The notes below the pieces were generated by a model. That model ran no database searches and was not told the origin of the DNA. It saw only the letters and a program-made list of their open reading frames with translations. The position numbers and the translations under genes are program-made. Shown piece after piece: positions 1 to 9,083 of a stretch of DNA of 64,000 nucleotides. The DNA is from Serratia nevei. Its GTDB lineage: Bacteria > Pseudomonadota > Gammaproteobacteria > Enterobacterales > Enterobacteriaceae. The stretch lies in NCBI RefSeq assembly GCF_024160145.1, contig NZ_JAMYWQ010000006.1, forward strand, positions 99,232 through 163,231. The letters are read 5' to 3'. Position 1 is the stretch's first letter; every line of letters begins with the position of its first letter.

Positions 1-818
1 TATGGCGTCTGTGAGGCTTCGTGTTCCGGCATGATCTGAATTTGCAGCTTCCAGCGCGGGAAGTCGCCGCGTTTGATCGCGTCGAACAGATCGCGCTGTG
101 AGCTTTCGCGATCCTTGGCGATGATCGCTTCCGCTTCTTCATCCATCAGGTTTTCAATGCCTTGCTCGCAGCGGAAATGGAATTTCACCCAGAAACGTTC
201 GTTGGCGGCATTGATAAAGCTGAAGGTGTGGCTGCCGAAACCGTGCATGTGACGGTAAGACTTCGGAATGCCGCGATCGCTGAAGTCGATGGTCAACTGG
301 TGCAGCGATTCCGGCAGGTGGGAGAAGAAGTCCCATTTGTAGACCGGGTTGCGCAGGTTGGTATGCGGATCGCGTTTCACCACGTGGTTGAGATCGGGGA
401 ATTTCAGCGGATCGCGCAGGTAGAACACCGGCGTATCGTTACCCACCAGATCCCAGTTGCCTTCTTCGGTATAGAACTTCATGGCGAAGCCGCGAATGTC
501 GCGCTCGGCGTCGGCGGCGCCGCGTTCACCGGCGACGGTGGAGAAGCGGATGAACATGTCGGTCTGCTTGCCGACCTCAGAGAAGATCTTGGCGCGCGTA
601 TAACGGGTGATGTCGTGGGTAACGGTAAAGGTGCCGTAGGCGCCGGAACCCTTGGCGTGCATGCGGCGCTCGGGGATAACTTCACGGTCGAAGTGGGCCA
701 GTTTTTCCAGGAACCACACGTCCTGCAACAGCATCGGGCCGCGTTTGCCTGCGGTGATCACGTTATTGTTATCGACAACCGGGGCGCCGGCTGCGGTGGT
801 CAGTCCTTTCTTGCTCAT
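1..818 (-). CDS. katA: Catalase (monofunctional haem), 3' end cut by window
   Basis: Converts hydrogen peroxide to water and oxygen. Only the first 272 codons are present; the gene runs off the left edge. The visible part is a clade-3 small-subunit catalase: active-site His at residue 54 in the ERRMHAKG motif, the [10 protein letters not shown] signature near residue 93, and the Asn of LVGND near residue 129. The ATG at 816-818 is preceded on the minus strand by AAGGAGCAAG, a strong ribosome site. An OxyR-type control region would be expected upstream but was not identified. The C-terminal haem-ligand Tyr lies outside the window. The family assignment is secure; the symbol is by analogy with other enterobacterial small catalases. 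Confidence 0.9.
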   Translation of the reverse strand, partial: MSKKGLTTAAGAPVVDNNNVITAGKRGPMLLQDVWFLEKLAHFDREVIPERRMHAKGSGAYGTFTVTHDITRYTRAKIFSEVGKQTDMFIRFSTVAGERGAADAERDIRGFAMKFYTEEGNWDLVGNDTPVFYLRDPLKFPDLNHVVKRDPHTNLRNPVYKWDFFSHLPESLHQLTIDFSDRGIPKSYRHMHGFGSHTFSFINAANERFWVKFHFRCEQGIENLMDEEAEAIIAKDRESSQRDLFDAIKRGDFPRWKLQIQIMPEHEASQTP

Positions 819-1153
819 CACTTGCTCCTTATCGTAGTGCAGTTAAGTAAAGACTCGGGCGGTTTAAGCGTTTATCAGCATAGTCCTTTGGCGGGGCTTC
901 TTCCCCTGACCTTGGTCAAAGCCACTACTAGTTGTAGCCCTATTGCCGGGCGGCGGCAAATAGGCCTCGGTTATCGTTGGCATCGCCTTGACGAATATAG
1001 AATCTTGTTTGCAAATATTTACATTTATTTGATTATTGAAGAATTTTTTCGCTTTTATCCCTTAAATACTCATTGCGCTTTGGTATAGACTCGTGACGTG
1101 ATTATTATGCGTTGATTCGATCATTCGGAACGGATGACAAACCAGAGGGAAAG
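819..1153. other. Intergenic region katA/yfaZ
   Basis: About 335 bases between the divergent catalase and yfaZ genes. It must hold the promoters of both and becomes AT-rich towards yfaZ (about 1000-1100). No convincing hairpin, RNA gene or small coding frame was found. The long plus-strand frame across the catalase gene is only its antisense shadow. Confidence 0.6.
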
Positions 1154-1696
1154 ATGATGAAAAAGACTTGGGTCGCGTGCGCGGCAGGATTGCTGTTTGT
1201 GACCGGCGCGGCGAACGCCATCAGCGTGTCGGGCGAAGCCGGGGAACACTACACCAACCTGGGCGTGGGCATGAGCACCGGCTCTTCCGGCCTGGGCCTG
1301 ACCGGCAACTGGGTGCGCAGCGACCACGACGGCAACGTCGGCAGCCTTGGGTTGAATTTCGGCGTGCCGCTGGGGCCGTTGACGGCGACGGTGGGCGCCA
1401 AAGCGCTGTACCTCAGCCCGAAAGACGGGAAGAGCGGCGGGGCGGTGGCGCTGGGCGGCGGCCTGGAGTGGGAAATTAACCGCTACTTCAGCCTGCACGG
1501 CGAAGGCTACTTTGCCCCTGAATCCTTCACCAGCGGCGTGAAGGCCTATAACGAAGCCAGCGGCGGCCTGCGCTGGAAGTTCCGCCCGCTGAGCGTGGAC
1601 GTGGGCTACCGTTACATGCAAATGGAAGGCAAAGACGGGCGTCGCGACAATACTCTGGCCGATGGCCCTTACGTCGGCGTTGGCCTGAGCTTCTAA
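1154..1696 (+). CDS. yfaZ: YfaZ-family outer membrane protein
   Basis: A protein of 180 residues with a cleavable signal peptide (MMKKTW, hydrophobic core, cleavage near GAANA). The mature chain has alternating beta-strand composition and a C-terminal Phe (VGVGLSF), typical of a small outer membrane barrel. It resembles E. coli YfaZ, whose function is unknown; some relatives are called putative porins. A TTG start at 1112 is possible in frame, but the ATG at 1154 (or 1157) follows AGAGGGAAAG and begins the signal peptide. In E. coli yfaZ neighbours yfaY; here a receptor cassette and tyrP lie between them. Confidence 0.85.
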   Translation: MMKKTWVACAAGLLFVTGAANAISVSGEAGEHYTNLGVGMSTGSSGLGLTGNWVRSDHDGNVGSLGLNFGVPLGPLTATVGAKALYLSPKDGKSGGAVALGGGLEWEINRYFSLHGEGYFAPESFTSGVKAYNEASGGLRWKFRPLSVDVGYRYMQMEGKDGRRDNTLADGPYVGVGLSF

Positions 1697-1720
1697 GGCT
1701 GCGGCCCATCGCGTTCTTCG

Positions 1721-1750
1721 AATCCCTCGGTCATTGGCCGGGGGATTTTT
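1721..1750 (+). terminator. Terminator after yfaZ
   Basis: Inverted repeat AATCCCTCGG / CCGGGGGATT (one G-T pair) with a 7-base loop, followed by TTTTT: a rho-independent terminator 25 bases past the yfaZ stop. Confidence 0.85.
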
Positions 1751-1883
1751 ATTTGTGCCATCAACGGGAAGTTCATCCGGGATCGTAACGGTAAAGATTA
1801 AATAATTTAAAGACTCGACGATCGGCATCGCCATATGCGAGTACATGCCGTAAAATGCGTAATATAAATAATTATATAACGAT

Positions 1884-4061
1884 ATGGACATCATGGCTTA
1901 CCGAAATCCACTGGCGGCGTTGATGCCGCTGTTTGTCTCACTCTTTCCTTATACCGCTGCGGCGCAGGCCGATCGTGACGAGGTGTTGACCGTCACCGGC
2001 AGCGCGTTATCCCCCGCGACGGAAAGCGCATCCGGCGCCGGTTTTAAAACGCTGGATATTGAACTCGGGCCGCTGGGCACCAGGGCGTGGATTGATACGC
2101 CTTATTCTTCCACCACCGTGACCCAACCGATGATTAAAAATCAGCAGGTGAAAAGCGTCGCCGAATTGCTGAAATATTCCCCGAGCACGCAGATGCAGGC
2201 TCGCGGCGGCATGGACGTTGGGCGGCCGCAAAGCCGCGGCATGCAGGGCAGCGTGGTGGCGAACAGCCGCCTGGACGGGCTGAACATCGTCTCCACCACC
2301 GCATTCCCGGTGGAAATGCTGGCACGGCTGGACGTCCTCAACAGCCTGACCGGCGCCCTGTACGGCCCGGCGAGCCCGGCCGGGCAGTTCAATTTTGTGG
2401 CCAAACGCCCGACGCCGCAAACGCTCCGCGAGGTGACGCTCGGGTATCAGAGCCGCAGCGCATTCAGCGGCCACGTCGATCTCGGCGGCCATCTCGACGA
2501 CGACAATACGTTTGGTTATCGCATCAATGCCCTCAACGAAGAGGGCGAAGGCAGCGTTGACGACAGCACGTTGCGCCGTCGGCTGTTGGCCATGGCGTTC
2601 GACTGGAATATCAAACCGGGCACGCAGCTGCAGCTGGACGCCAGCCATTACGAGTTCCTGCAAAAGGGCTATCCCGGCGGCTTCAGCTATGGGCCGAATG
2701 TTCCGTTGCCCTCCGCCCCTAATCCGCAGAATAAACACCTGGCGCTTGAGACGGCGGGCAACGATCTGAGCACCGACACCCTCAGCACGCGTCTGATTCA
2801 TTACTTCAATGACGATTGGTCGGTGACGGGCGGCGTAGGATGGCAGCAAGCGGATCGCGCCATGCGATCGGTATCCAGCACGATTCTGAACGGCGATGGC
2901 GATATCAAACGCTCGATGAGCGACTCCAGCGCCTCGGGGCGATTCCGGGTGTTGAGCAATACGCTGGCGCTGAACGGCCATGTCGATACCGGTTCGGTGG
3001 GGCATGAGTTGGCGCTCGCCACGACGGGCTATCTCTGGTCTATCTACAGCGGCAAAGGGGCCAGCCGGCGTTACGATTTAGGCATCAGCAATATCTACCA
3101 CCCGTCTGCGATGCGCGAGCCGGATGACGGAAAAATGCCGAAGAACGGCGCGCGCTATAAAGCCAGTGAGAACAGCCAGCAGAGCATAACGTTTGGCGAT
3201 ACGCTGACATTCAATCCACAGTGGTCGGCGATGCTCTATTTAAGCCAAAGCTGGCTGCAAACGCGGAATTACAGCGCTGACGGCAAGAAAATCGAAGAAG
3301 ACAATCAGCAGGGGTTGAGCCCGAACGCGGCGTTGATGTACAAAATCACCCCGACGCTGATGGCCTATGTCAGCTATGCCGATTCTCTGGAACAGGGGGG
3401 GACGGCGCCGCTCGGCGAAGGCGTGAAGAACGAAGGGCAGACGCTTAAACCCTATCGCAGCCAACAGTATGAGATTGGCCTGAAAGCCGATGTGGGAGAG
3501 ATGGCCCTGGGGGTAGCGCTGTTTCGCCTGAAACGGCCGTTCGCTTATGTCGACTCTGCAGACAGGATCTACAAGGAACAGGGCGAACAGGTGAACCATG
3601 GCCTGGAGCTGACGGCCGCCGGCCGCGTGGATGAAGGGCTGAGCCTTTATGGCGGCGTCACGTTGCTCGATCCGCGGCTGAAAGAGACGGTTTCCGACAG
3701 CACACGCGATAAACGCGTGGTCGGCGTGCCGAAGGTGCAGGCCAATATGCTGGTGGAATACAGCTTGCCGTCGATGCCGCAATGGGTATACAGCGCCAAT
3801 GTGCACTATACCGGCAGGCGCGCGGCGAACGATACCAACAGCGCCTGGGCCAATGGTTACACCTCGCTGGATCTGGGCACGCGCTATGCCACCCGCATTC
3901 AGTCGGTGCCGGCGACCTTCCGTTTGGCCGTCAATAACGTCACCAATGAGCGCTACTGGGCGTCCCTTTTCCCTTCGGGCACGGATGGCAACGGCGGTTC
4001 GTCCAGCGCCTTCCTCGGCGGCGGCCGTGAAGTGCGCGCCTCCGTCACGTTTGACTTCTGA
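1884..4061 (+). CDS. TonB-dependent siderophore-type receptor
   Basis: A 725-residue outer membrane receptor. It starts with a signal peptide (ending near YTAAAQA), then a TonB-box-like stretch (DEVLTVTGS), the plug domain (VAELLKYSP, then the RGMQGS and LYGPASPAGQFNF motifs) and a beta-barrel ending in Phe (RASVTFDF). The substrate cannot be read from the sequence; a ferric siderophore is most likely from plug similarity and the binding-protein gene 8 bases downstream. The start is uncertain: ATG at 1884 or 1893, both with poor ribosome sites, 1893 giving the more usual MAYRN start. Upstream is very AT-rich. No permease or ATPase genes are nearby. Confidence 0.88.
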   Translation: MDIMAYRNPLAALMPLFVSLFPYTAAAQADRDEVLTVTGSALSPATESASGAGFKTLDIELGPLGTRAWIDTPYSSTTVTQPMIKNQQVKSVAELLKYSPSTQMQARGGMDVGRPQSRGMQGSVVANSRLDGLNIVSTTAFPVEMLARLDVLNSLTGALYGPASPAGQFNFVAKRPTPQTLREVTLGYQSRSAFSGHVDLGGHLDDDNTFGYRINALNEEGEGSVDDSTLRRRLLAMAFDWNIKPGTQLQLDASHYEFLQKGYPGGFSYGPNVPLPSAPNPQNKHLALETAGNDLSTDTLSTRLIHYFNDDWSVTGGVGWQQADRAMRSVSSTILNGDGDIKRSMSDSSASGRFRVLSNTLALNGHVDTGSVGHELALATTGYLWSIYSGKGASRRYDLGISNIYHPSAMREPDDGKMPKNGARYKASENSQQSITFGDTLTFNPQWSAMLYLSQSWLQTRNYSADGKKIEEDNQQGLSPNAALMYKITPTLMAYVSYADSLEQGGTAPLGEGVKNEGQTLKPYRSQQYEIGLKADVGEMALGVALFRLKRPFAYVDSADRIYKEQGEQVNHGLELTAAGRVDEGLSLYGGVTLLDPRLKETVSDSTRDKRVVGVPKVQANMLVEYSLPSMPQWVYSANVHYTGRRAANDTNSAWANGYTSLDLGTRYATRIQSVPATFRLAVNNVTNERYWASLFPSGTDGNGGSSSAFLGGGREVRASVTFDF

Positions 4062-4069
4062 GAGGCGCT

Positions 4070-5065
4070 ATGAGAGTCGTACGGTTTCCTGTACTGGCGC
4101 TGTTGGTTGGCGCTTTGTTGAGCGACGGGCTGCTGGCTGCGGCGCCCGCGAACGAAACGCGCATTGCCTCGCCGTGGCCCGCGCAAAACGCCGTCATTGC
4201 GATGTTGGGCTATGGCGACAGCATCGTCGGTACGTCGAACGTCGCGAAACAGATCCCGTTGTTCCGCCAAAGTCTGCCACATATCGATACCGTGCCTGTG
4301 GTGAGCGTGAACAGCGGGCAGGAGCTGAATCCGGAGCAGATCATTGCGCTCGGCACCCGGTTGCTGTTCGTGCCTGACGGTATGAAAGTGCCGCAGCCGG
4401 ATGTGCTTGAACGGGCTGGGGTGCGCGTATTGGCGTTTAAAGCCAATTCGATGGCGGCTCTGCGCGCGCGGGTGCTGAAAACCGGCGCCGCGCTGGGGCC
4501 GGATGCGCAGGAAAAAGCGCAGGCGTACGATCGCTATTTTTCTCGCAATGTGGCGCGCGTCGCCGAGCGGCTGAAAGATTTGCCGCCTGCGCAGCGCGTC
4601 CGCGTTTATCACAGCATGGGCAGCCCGCTGTTCACCTCCGGGCGGCCTTCGCTTAACCAGGATTGGATGGATCTGGCCGGCGCCGTCAACGTGGCGGAAA
4701 CGTGGTTTGGCCGGAAAAAAGAGGGGGCGGGTGAGGTGGCGCTGGAGCAAATTGTAGCCGCCAATCCGCAGGTGATAGTGGCGATGAACAGGCGCGATGC
4801 CGAAGAGATACGCACCTCCGCGCAATGGCGGGGCATCGATGCCGTTTTGCGGCATCGGGTGGTGGTCAATCCCAAGGGGATGTTCTGGTGGTGCCGCGAG
4901 ACCAGCGAAGAGGCGCTGCAGTTTTTATGGTTGGCGAAGACGCTCTATCCAGCGCGTTTTGCCGACATTGACCTGCGCGAAGAGACGAGAAGTTTTTATC
5001 GGGACTTTTTCGGCCTGGCGCTCACTGCGGCGCAGATTGACGCTATTCTTAATCCCCCCGCTTGA
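4070..5065 (+). CDS. ABC transporter periplasmic binding protein (iron/cobalamin type)
   Basis: A 331-residue protein with an N-terminal signal peptide (cleavage near LLAAAPA) and a type III periplasmic binding fold. The first lobe contains AMLGYGDSIVG and PEQIIALGTRLLFVP, and the second ANPQVIVAMNRRDA. This family delivers ferric siderophores, haem or cobalamin to ABC importers. The start follows GAGAGGCGCT, 8 bases after the receptor stop, so the two genes are almost certainly one transcript. A membrane permease and ATPase are missing here and must be encoded elsewhere if the protein works as an importer component. No lipobox was seen, so it is probably soluble in the periplasm. Confidence 0.85.
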   Translation: MRVVRFPVLALLVGALLSDGLLAAAPANETRIASPWPAQNAVIAMLGYGDSIVGTSNVAKQIPLFRQSLPHIDTVPVVSVNSGQELNPEQIIALGTRLLFVPDGMKVPQPDVLERAGVRVLAFKANSMAALRARVLKTGAALGPDAQEKAQAYDRYFSRNVARVAERLKDLPPAQRVRVYHSMGSPLFTSGRPSLNQDWMDLAGAVNVAETWFGRKKEGAGEVALEQIVAANPQVIVAMNRRDAEEIRTSAQWRGIDAVLRHRVVVNPKGMFWWCRETSEEALQFLWLAKTLYPARFADIDLREETRSFYRDFFGLALTAAQIDAILNPPA

Positions 5066-5070
5066 GCGGA

Positions 5071-5092
5071 CTCGGGGCCGTTTCGGCCCCCG
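5071..5092. terminator. Hairpin between convergent genes
   Basis: Near-perfect inverted repeat (TCGGGGCCG, loop TTT, CGGCCCCCGA) in the 33-base gap between the binding-protein stop and the tyrP stop. It lacks a T-run but probably ends both transcripts. Confidence 0.6.
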
Positions 5093-5098
5093 AATACG

Positions 5099-6307
5099 TT
5101 ACCCTACCGCCGGCAGCATGCCGCTGGCGATGCCCAGTTGAATGGCGATCACCGTCACCCCGCAGACAAACACCAGCGCCAGCGCAGGCGTACCGCCCCA
5201 GACGCGATACTGCGCCTGATGTTTTTGCCGCGTTTTCCACACCAGCAGCGAAGGCAACAGCAGCGCCAGCACCGACAGGGCGATGGCGGCGAATCCCAGC
5301 GCCAGCACGAAGCCGCGCGGATAGAACAGCGCGAAGGCCAGCGGCGGCAGGAAGGTGATGGCGCCGGTTTGCAGGCGGCCGCGCACGTTGTCTTGCCGCT
5401 TGAACAGGTCAGCCAGGAAATCGAACAGCCCAAGCGCCACGCCGAGGAACGAGGTCGCCAGCGCCAGATCGGCGAACAGGTGCACCGCCAGTTCGACGTG
5501 CGGCGAAGCCACCGCGTCTCGCACCGCCTGCAACAGGCCGTTCAGCCCGGCCTGCTGCGCCAGAATGCCGACGAAGGTGTCGGAGCTGATGCTGCCCAGC
5601 GTCGCCAGTTGCCAGAAGATATAGGCCAACAGCGGGATCGCGCTGCCGATGATAAACACCCAGCGCAGTTTGCGAATGTTGCCGCCCATGTAGTTGACGA
5701 TGCTCGGCACGCTGCCGTGGAAGCCGAAGGAGGTGAAGATCACCGGAATCGCCGACAGCGCCAGGCCTTGCTCCAGCGGCAGCGTCATCAGGTTGGTCTG
5801 GTGGATATTCGGCAACATCAGGCCGAGCATTACCACCAGAAACACCACTTTGGCGCTGAACAGGATGCGGTTGAACAAATCGACCGAGTGGGTGCCGATG
5901 CATACCACGCCGCCGGCCACCAGGGTGAACAGCAGGACGCCGAGCGACACCGGGAAGTCTTGCGACGTCCATTGACTGATGCTGGTGGCGAGCAGTTCGC
6001 CGGCACCGCTGATGTAGGCGGCGGTCAGAGCGTACATCAGGAACATCATGCTGAAGCTGGTCAGCCATTGGCCGCCGCCGCCGAGATAACGTTTGGCGAG
6101 GGTACCCAGGCCGGTATCCGCTTGCTCGTGCTGGTAAACCTCCACCAGCAACAGCGCGGTGTAACACATCAACAGCCACAGCCCGACCAGTAAGGCCAGC
6201 GTGACGCCGAAGCCGACGCCGGCCGCCGCCAGCGGCATCGCCAGCATCCCGGCTCCAATGGTGGTGCCCGCCACGATAAAAACACTGCCAAGAGTGCGAT
6301 TCTTCAC
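5099..6307 (-). CDS. tyrP: Tyrosine-specific permease TyrP
   Basis: A proton-driven inner membrane importer of tyrosine (HAAAP family), 402 residues with about 11 membrane helices. The N-terminus ([20 protein letters not shown]) and the blocks [36 protein letters not shown] and [18 protein letters not shown] match remembered E. coli TyrP almost residue for residue. The start codon is GTG at 6305-6307. TyrR boxes lie about 85-125 bases upstream, as expected for this gene. A paralogous aromatic permease (mtr) lies at 60.8-62.0 kb. Confidence 0.95.
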   Translation of the reverse strand: MKNRTLGSVFIVAGTTIGAGMLAMPLAAAGVGFGVTLALLVGLWLLMCYTALLLVEVYQHEQADTGLGTLAKRYLGGGGQWLTSFSMMFLMYALTAAYISGAGELLATSISQWTSQDFPVSLGVLLFTLVAGGVVCIGTHSVDLFNRILFSAKVVFLVVMLGLMLPNIHQTNLMTLPLEQGLALSAIPVIFTSFGFHGSVPSIVNYMGGNIRKLRWVFIIGSAIPLLAYIFWQLATLGSISSDTFVGILAQQAGLNGLLQAVRDAVASPHVELAVHLFADLALATSFLGVALGLFDFLADLFKRQDNVRGRLQTGAITFLPPLAFALFYPRGFVLALGFAAIALSVLALLLPSLLVWKTRQKHQAQYRVWGGTPALALVFVCGVTVIAIQLGIASGMLPAVG

Positions 6308-6390
6308 GTTTTTTCTCTACCAGCCGAAAGATTTTGAAAATTATAGGTAACGATTTATGAGGATGGCAGGATAGTGGAAGCCCTAATTTG

Positions 6391-6431
6391 TGTCAAACCG
6401 ACGTTACGCGATGTGTACAATAATGTTTACA
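6391..6431. promoter_or_regulatory. TyrR boxes of tyrP (strong plus candidate weak)
   Basis: TGTACAATAATGTTTACA at 6414-6431 differs at one base from the strong TyrR box TGTAAA-N6-TTTACA. A weaker candidate, TGTCAA-N6-GTTACG, lies at 6391-6408, a centre-to-centre distance of 23 bases. E. coli tyrP has an adjacent strong/weak TyrR pair, so the arrangement fits. The strong box is read directly; the weak one is inference. Confidence 0.8.
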
Positions 6432-6552
6432 TTGCGCCGGCCGGCATGGCGCATGAGGAACGGGCCGATGGCTGAAATTATCCGCAGGCGGCTAGTGAAA
6501 AGTTATTTACGGGCTTCTATAGTGGAATGACCAAAAAATGTGGGAGAGATCA

Positions 6553-7749
6553 ATGTTAAGGGTGGAGATGCTCAGCACCGGCGATGAGGTGCTGCACGGG
6601 CAAATTATTGATACCAACGCCGCCTGGCTGGCGGACTACCTGTTCCAGCAGGGGGTGCCGATGAGCGGGCGTGAAACGGTCGGGGACAGCCTCTCTGCGT
6701 TGATCGAGATCCTGCAGGAACGAAGCCATATCGCCGATGTGCTGATCGTCAACGGCGGCCTGGGGCCGACCAGCGACGATCTCAGCGCGCTGGCCGCCGC
6801 CAAAGCCTGTGGCGTAGAGCTGGTCGAACGGGCCGACTGGCTGGCGCGCATGGAAGCCTATTTTGCCGAGCGCGGGCGGCCGATGGCCCCTTCCAACCGC
6901 AAGCAGGCGCAGATCCCAGCCAACGCAGAAATGCTGGATAACCCGGTGGGTACCGCCTGTGGGTTCGCACTGCAGCTGAACCGATGCCAGATGTTCTTCA
7001 CCCCCGGCGTGCCGTCGGAATTCAAAGTGATGGTTGAACAACAGATCGTGCCGCGTCTGCGCCAGCGTTTCACCTTGCCGTCGCCGCCGTTGTGCCTGCG
7101 CCTGACCACCTTCGGCACCTCCGAGAGCGATCTGGCCGCCGAGCTGGATGGCATGCCGCTGCCGCCGGAGGTGGTGCTGGGTTACCGTTCATCCAGCCCG
7201 ATCATCGAGCTGAAGCTGACCGGGCCGGAAAGCCGGCGTGCGGAGATGGAGCAGGCCTGGCGGCGCGTGCGCGAGGTGGCGGGGGACAACTGCATCTTTG
7301 AAGGCACCGCCGGTTTGCCGGCGACGCTGACGCAGCGCCTGAATCAGCAAGGGCTGAAGCTGGCGTTGAGCGAGCAGTTCAGCGGCGGGTTGATCAATCT
7401 GCAGCTGCAGAGCGAAGGCGCGCCACTGGCGGGGGGAGAACTGCTGCCGGCGCACTGTATCGAAACGCTGGAAACGACGCTGGCGCGCGCCCGCTCGCTG
7501 GCGGAGTTGACCGGCGCACCGCTGGCGTTGGCGGTCAGCGCCATGCGCGACGAGCAGGTGAGCATTGCGCTGCACACGCCGCGCGGCGGCATTGGCCAAA
7601 CCGTGCGTTATCGCGCGTCGCGCCACGGGCTGCGGCTGCGTCAGGAGTCGGTGGCGATGCTGGCGCTGGATATGCTGCGCCGCTGGCTGAATGGAGGCCA
7701 GGCGTGTGGCAAAAACGCCTGGCTGGAGGTGGTGGATATTATCGAATGA
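6553..7749 (+). CDS. yfaY: CinA-like protein YfaY
   Basis: A 398-residue member of the CinA/competence-damage family. The N-terminal molybdopterin-binding-like domain carries GDEVLHGQIIDTN (from residue 10) and NGGLGPTSDD (67-76), and GTACGF and FFTPGVPSEF follow. The C-terminal part resembles the CinA NMN-deamidase domain but is divergent, as in E. coli YfaY, which is reported to lack NMN deamidase activity. The ATG at 6553 follows GGGAGAG; an in-frame ATG at 6538 lies on the ribosome site side and is less likely. It ends 3 bases from the stop of the convergent monooxygenase gene. Confidence 0.9.
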   Translation: MLRVEMLSTGDEVLHGQIIDTNAAWLADYLFQQGVPMSGRETVGDSLSALIEILQERSHIADVLIVNGGLGPTSDDLSALAAAKACGVELVERADWLARMEAYFAERGRPMAPSNRKQAQIPANAEMLDNPVGTACGFALQLNRCQMFFTPGVPSEFKVMVEQQIVPRLRQRFTLPSPPLCLRLTTFGTSESDLAAELDGMPLPPEVVLGYRSSSPIIELKLTGPESRRAEMEQAWRRVREVAGDNCIFEGTAGLPATLTQRLNQQGLKLALSEQFSGGLINLQLQSEGAPLAGGELLPAHCIETLETTLARARSLAELTGAPLALAVSAMRDEQVSIALHTPRGGIGQTVRYRASRHGLRLRQESVAMLALDMLRRWLNGGQACGKNAWLEVVDIIE

Positions 7750-7752
7750 CGG

Positions 7753-8964
7753 TTATTGGCGCTGAGCTGCCTCATCGGTTTCACTGCTTTGCAGCAACCG
7801 TTCGGACGCCAGGCGTGAAAGACGTATCGCCTCTGTTCCCCGCGCTTGCAGCTCTGCGCCATAGGCCCTGAGCGCCTGCGCGGCGCTGCCGGCCTGCGCC
7901 AGATGCGTCGCCAGGCTGGCGGCGTCAGCCAGTGCGGTATTGGCACCAAGCCCTCCCGCCGGACTCATGGCGTGCACGGCATCGCCGAGAAAGGCGATGC
8001 GCTCGCTGTGCCACACCGGCATCTCCACCGTGACCTGCACCGCCCGCACGCTGAGCGACAGCGGATCCGTCTGCGCCAACAAATCTCGCAGTGCAGGAGC
8101 CCACCCCTGCGAGAAATGCCGCACGCGCGCCTGCAGCGCGGCAACGTCTTCCATCCGCGCCGGCCCGCCGAGCCGTTCAGCCGAGCCGATGCAGGCCCAA
8201 TAGAGGTAGTCGTCGACCGGTGTGAGTCGGCAATCCGGCGCGTAGTCGGCCGCCAGCTGCACCATGGGCGCCTGAAAGCGCATCGGTTCAACCACCAGCG
8301 ATAGGCCGTCGGCGAAGACGACCGACACGCCGCGCAGCAGTTCGGGAGCCAATTGGGCCAGGGTGGCCGCATCGAGCGGCGTTTTGCCGTACAGGGTGAC
8401 CGCGCCGCGATCTGCGGGCCCTGCCTCGGGCAGGCAGCGTCGCCGCACCAGCGAGTTGACACCGTCGGCGGCGACCAGCACATCGACCCGCGCTTGCTCG
8501 CCGTTGGCGAACTGCAGTTCCACGCCCTGCGGCGTTTGTGCAAATTCACGCAGGGTATAGCCGAAGCGCACCCGGTCTTGCAGACCCGCGAGCAGGATTT
8601 CGCGCAGCGTTTGCCGATGAACGCCGAGATCGCCGCTCGGCTCCCGCGCTTGCCGCTGGCTGGAGGGCAGCCAGTGCTCGGGGCGCCGGGCTTTGAGTGG
8701 AGCAAGCTGCGGATCCCACAGATTGCTCTCACCGCTGTTTTGCGCGCTGCCGGCGCAGAGCAACCGGTAATGCGCCGGCGGCAGGCAGGCGGCTAACGCC
8801 TGCTGCCCCGTCGGATCGATACGCAGCCGGTAGCCCTGATCGCGCGCCTGCGGCGTGGTGTCGCGTTCAAACACCGTGGCGTGGATGCCGAAGCGGCGCA
8901 GCCCCTGAGCCAGACACAGCCCGCCGGGCCCGGCGCCGATAATGCCAATGTTGAGTGTTGCCAT
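7753..8964 (-). CDS. FAD-dependent monooxygenase (PHBH-like)
   Basis: A 403-residue group A flavoprotein. It shows the Rossmann dinucleotide motif GAGPGG (10-15) with an acidic ribose-binding residue at FERD (33), the DG motif in VLVAADGVNS, and the FAD-ribose motif in IAFLGDAVHAMSPAGGLG towards the C-terminus. Such enzymes hydroxylate aromatic or polyketide substrates, or tetracyclines, using NAD(P)H and oxygen; the substrate cannot be predicted. The chosen ATG follows AAGAGGGAACATA; an upstream in-frame start at 9018 is less likely. It diverges from an AraC-type regulator across 119 bases, suggesting inducible control. Confidence 0.88.
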   Translation of the reverse strand: MATLNIGIIGAGPGGLCLAQGLRRFGIHATVFERDTTPQARDQGYRLRIDPTGQQALAACLPPAHYRLLCAGSAQNSGESNLWDPQLAPLKARRPEHWLPSSQRQAREPSGDLGVHRQTLREILLAGLQDRVRFGYTLREFAQTPQGVELQFANGEQARVDVLVAADGVNSLVRRRCLPEAGPADRGAVTLYGKTPLDAATLAQLAPELLRGVSVVFADGLSLVVEPMRFQAPMVQLAADYAPDCRLTPVDDYLYWACIGSAERLGGPARMEDVAALQARVRHFSQGWAPALRDLLAQTDPLSLSVRAVQVTVEMPVWHSERIAFLGDAVHAMSPAGGLGANTALADAASLATHLAQAGSAAQALRAYGAELQARGTEAIRLSRLASERLLQSSETDEAAQRQ

Positions 8965-9083
8965 TATGTTCCCTCTTGGGTCGGAGGCCACAAACGGTAG
9001 CGGCCGGAAGCATTTCATTATGTCGGCGCAGGAAAAGGTTGATATAACGGTATCTGGACTAAAAATAGTGATAAGTGGCCAAG

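Noticed and set aside
1861..1879. Fur box upstream of the TonB-dependent receptor
   Set aside because: The AT-rich palindromic stretch matches only about 10 of 19 consensus positions, too weak to call.
5138..6193. Long plus-strand open frame of 351 codons
   Set aside because: Antisense shadow of tyrP, caused by high third-position GC; low-complexity Arg/Gln/His composition and no ribosome site.
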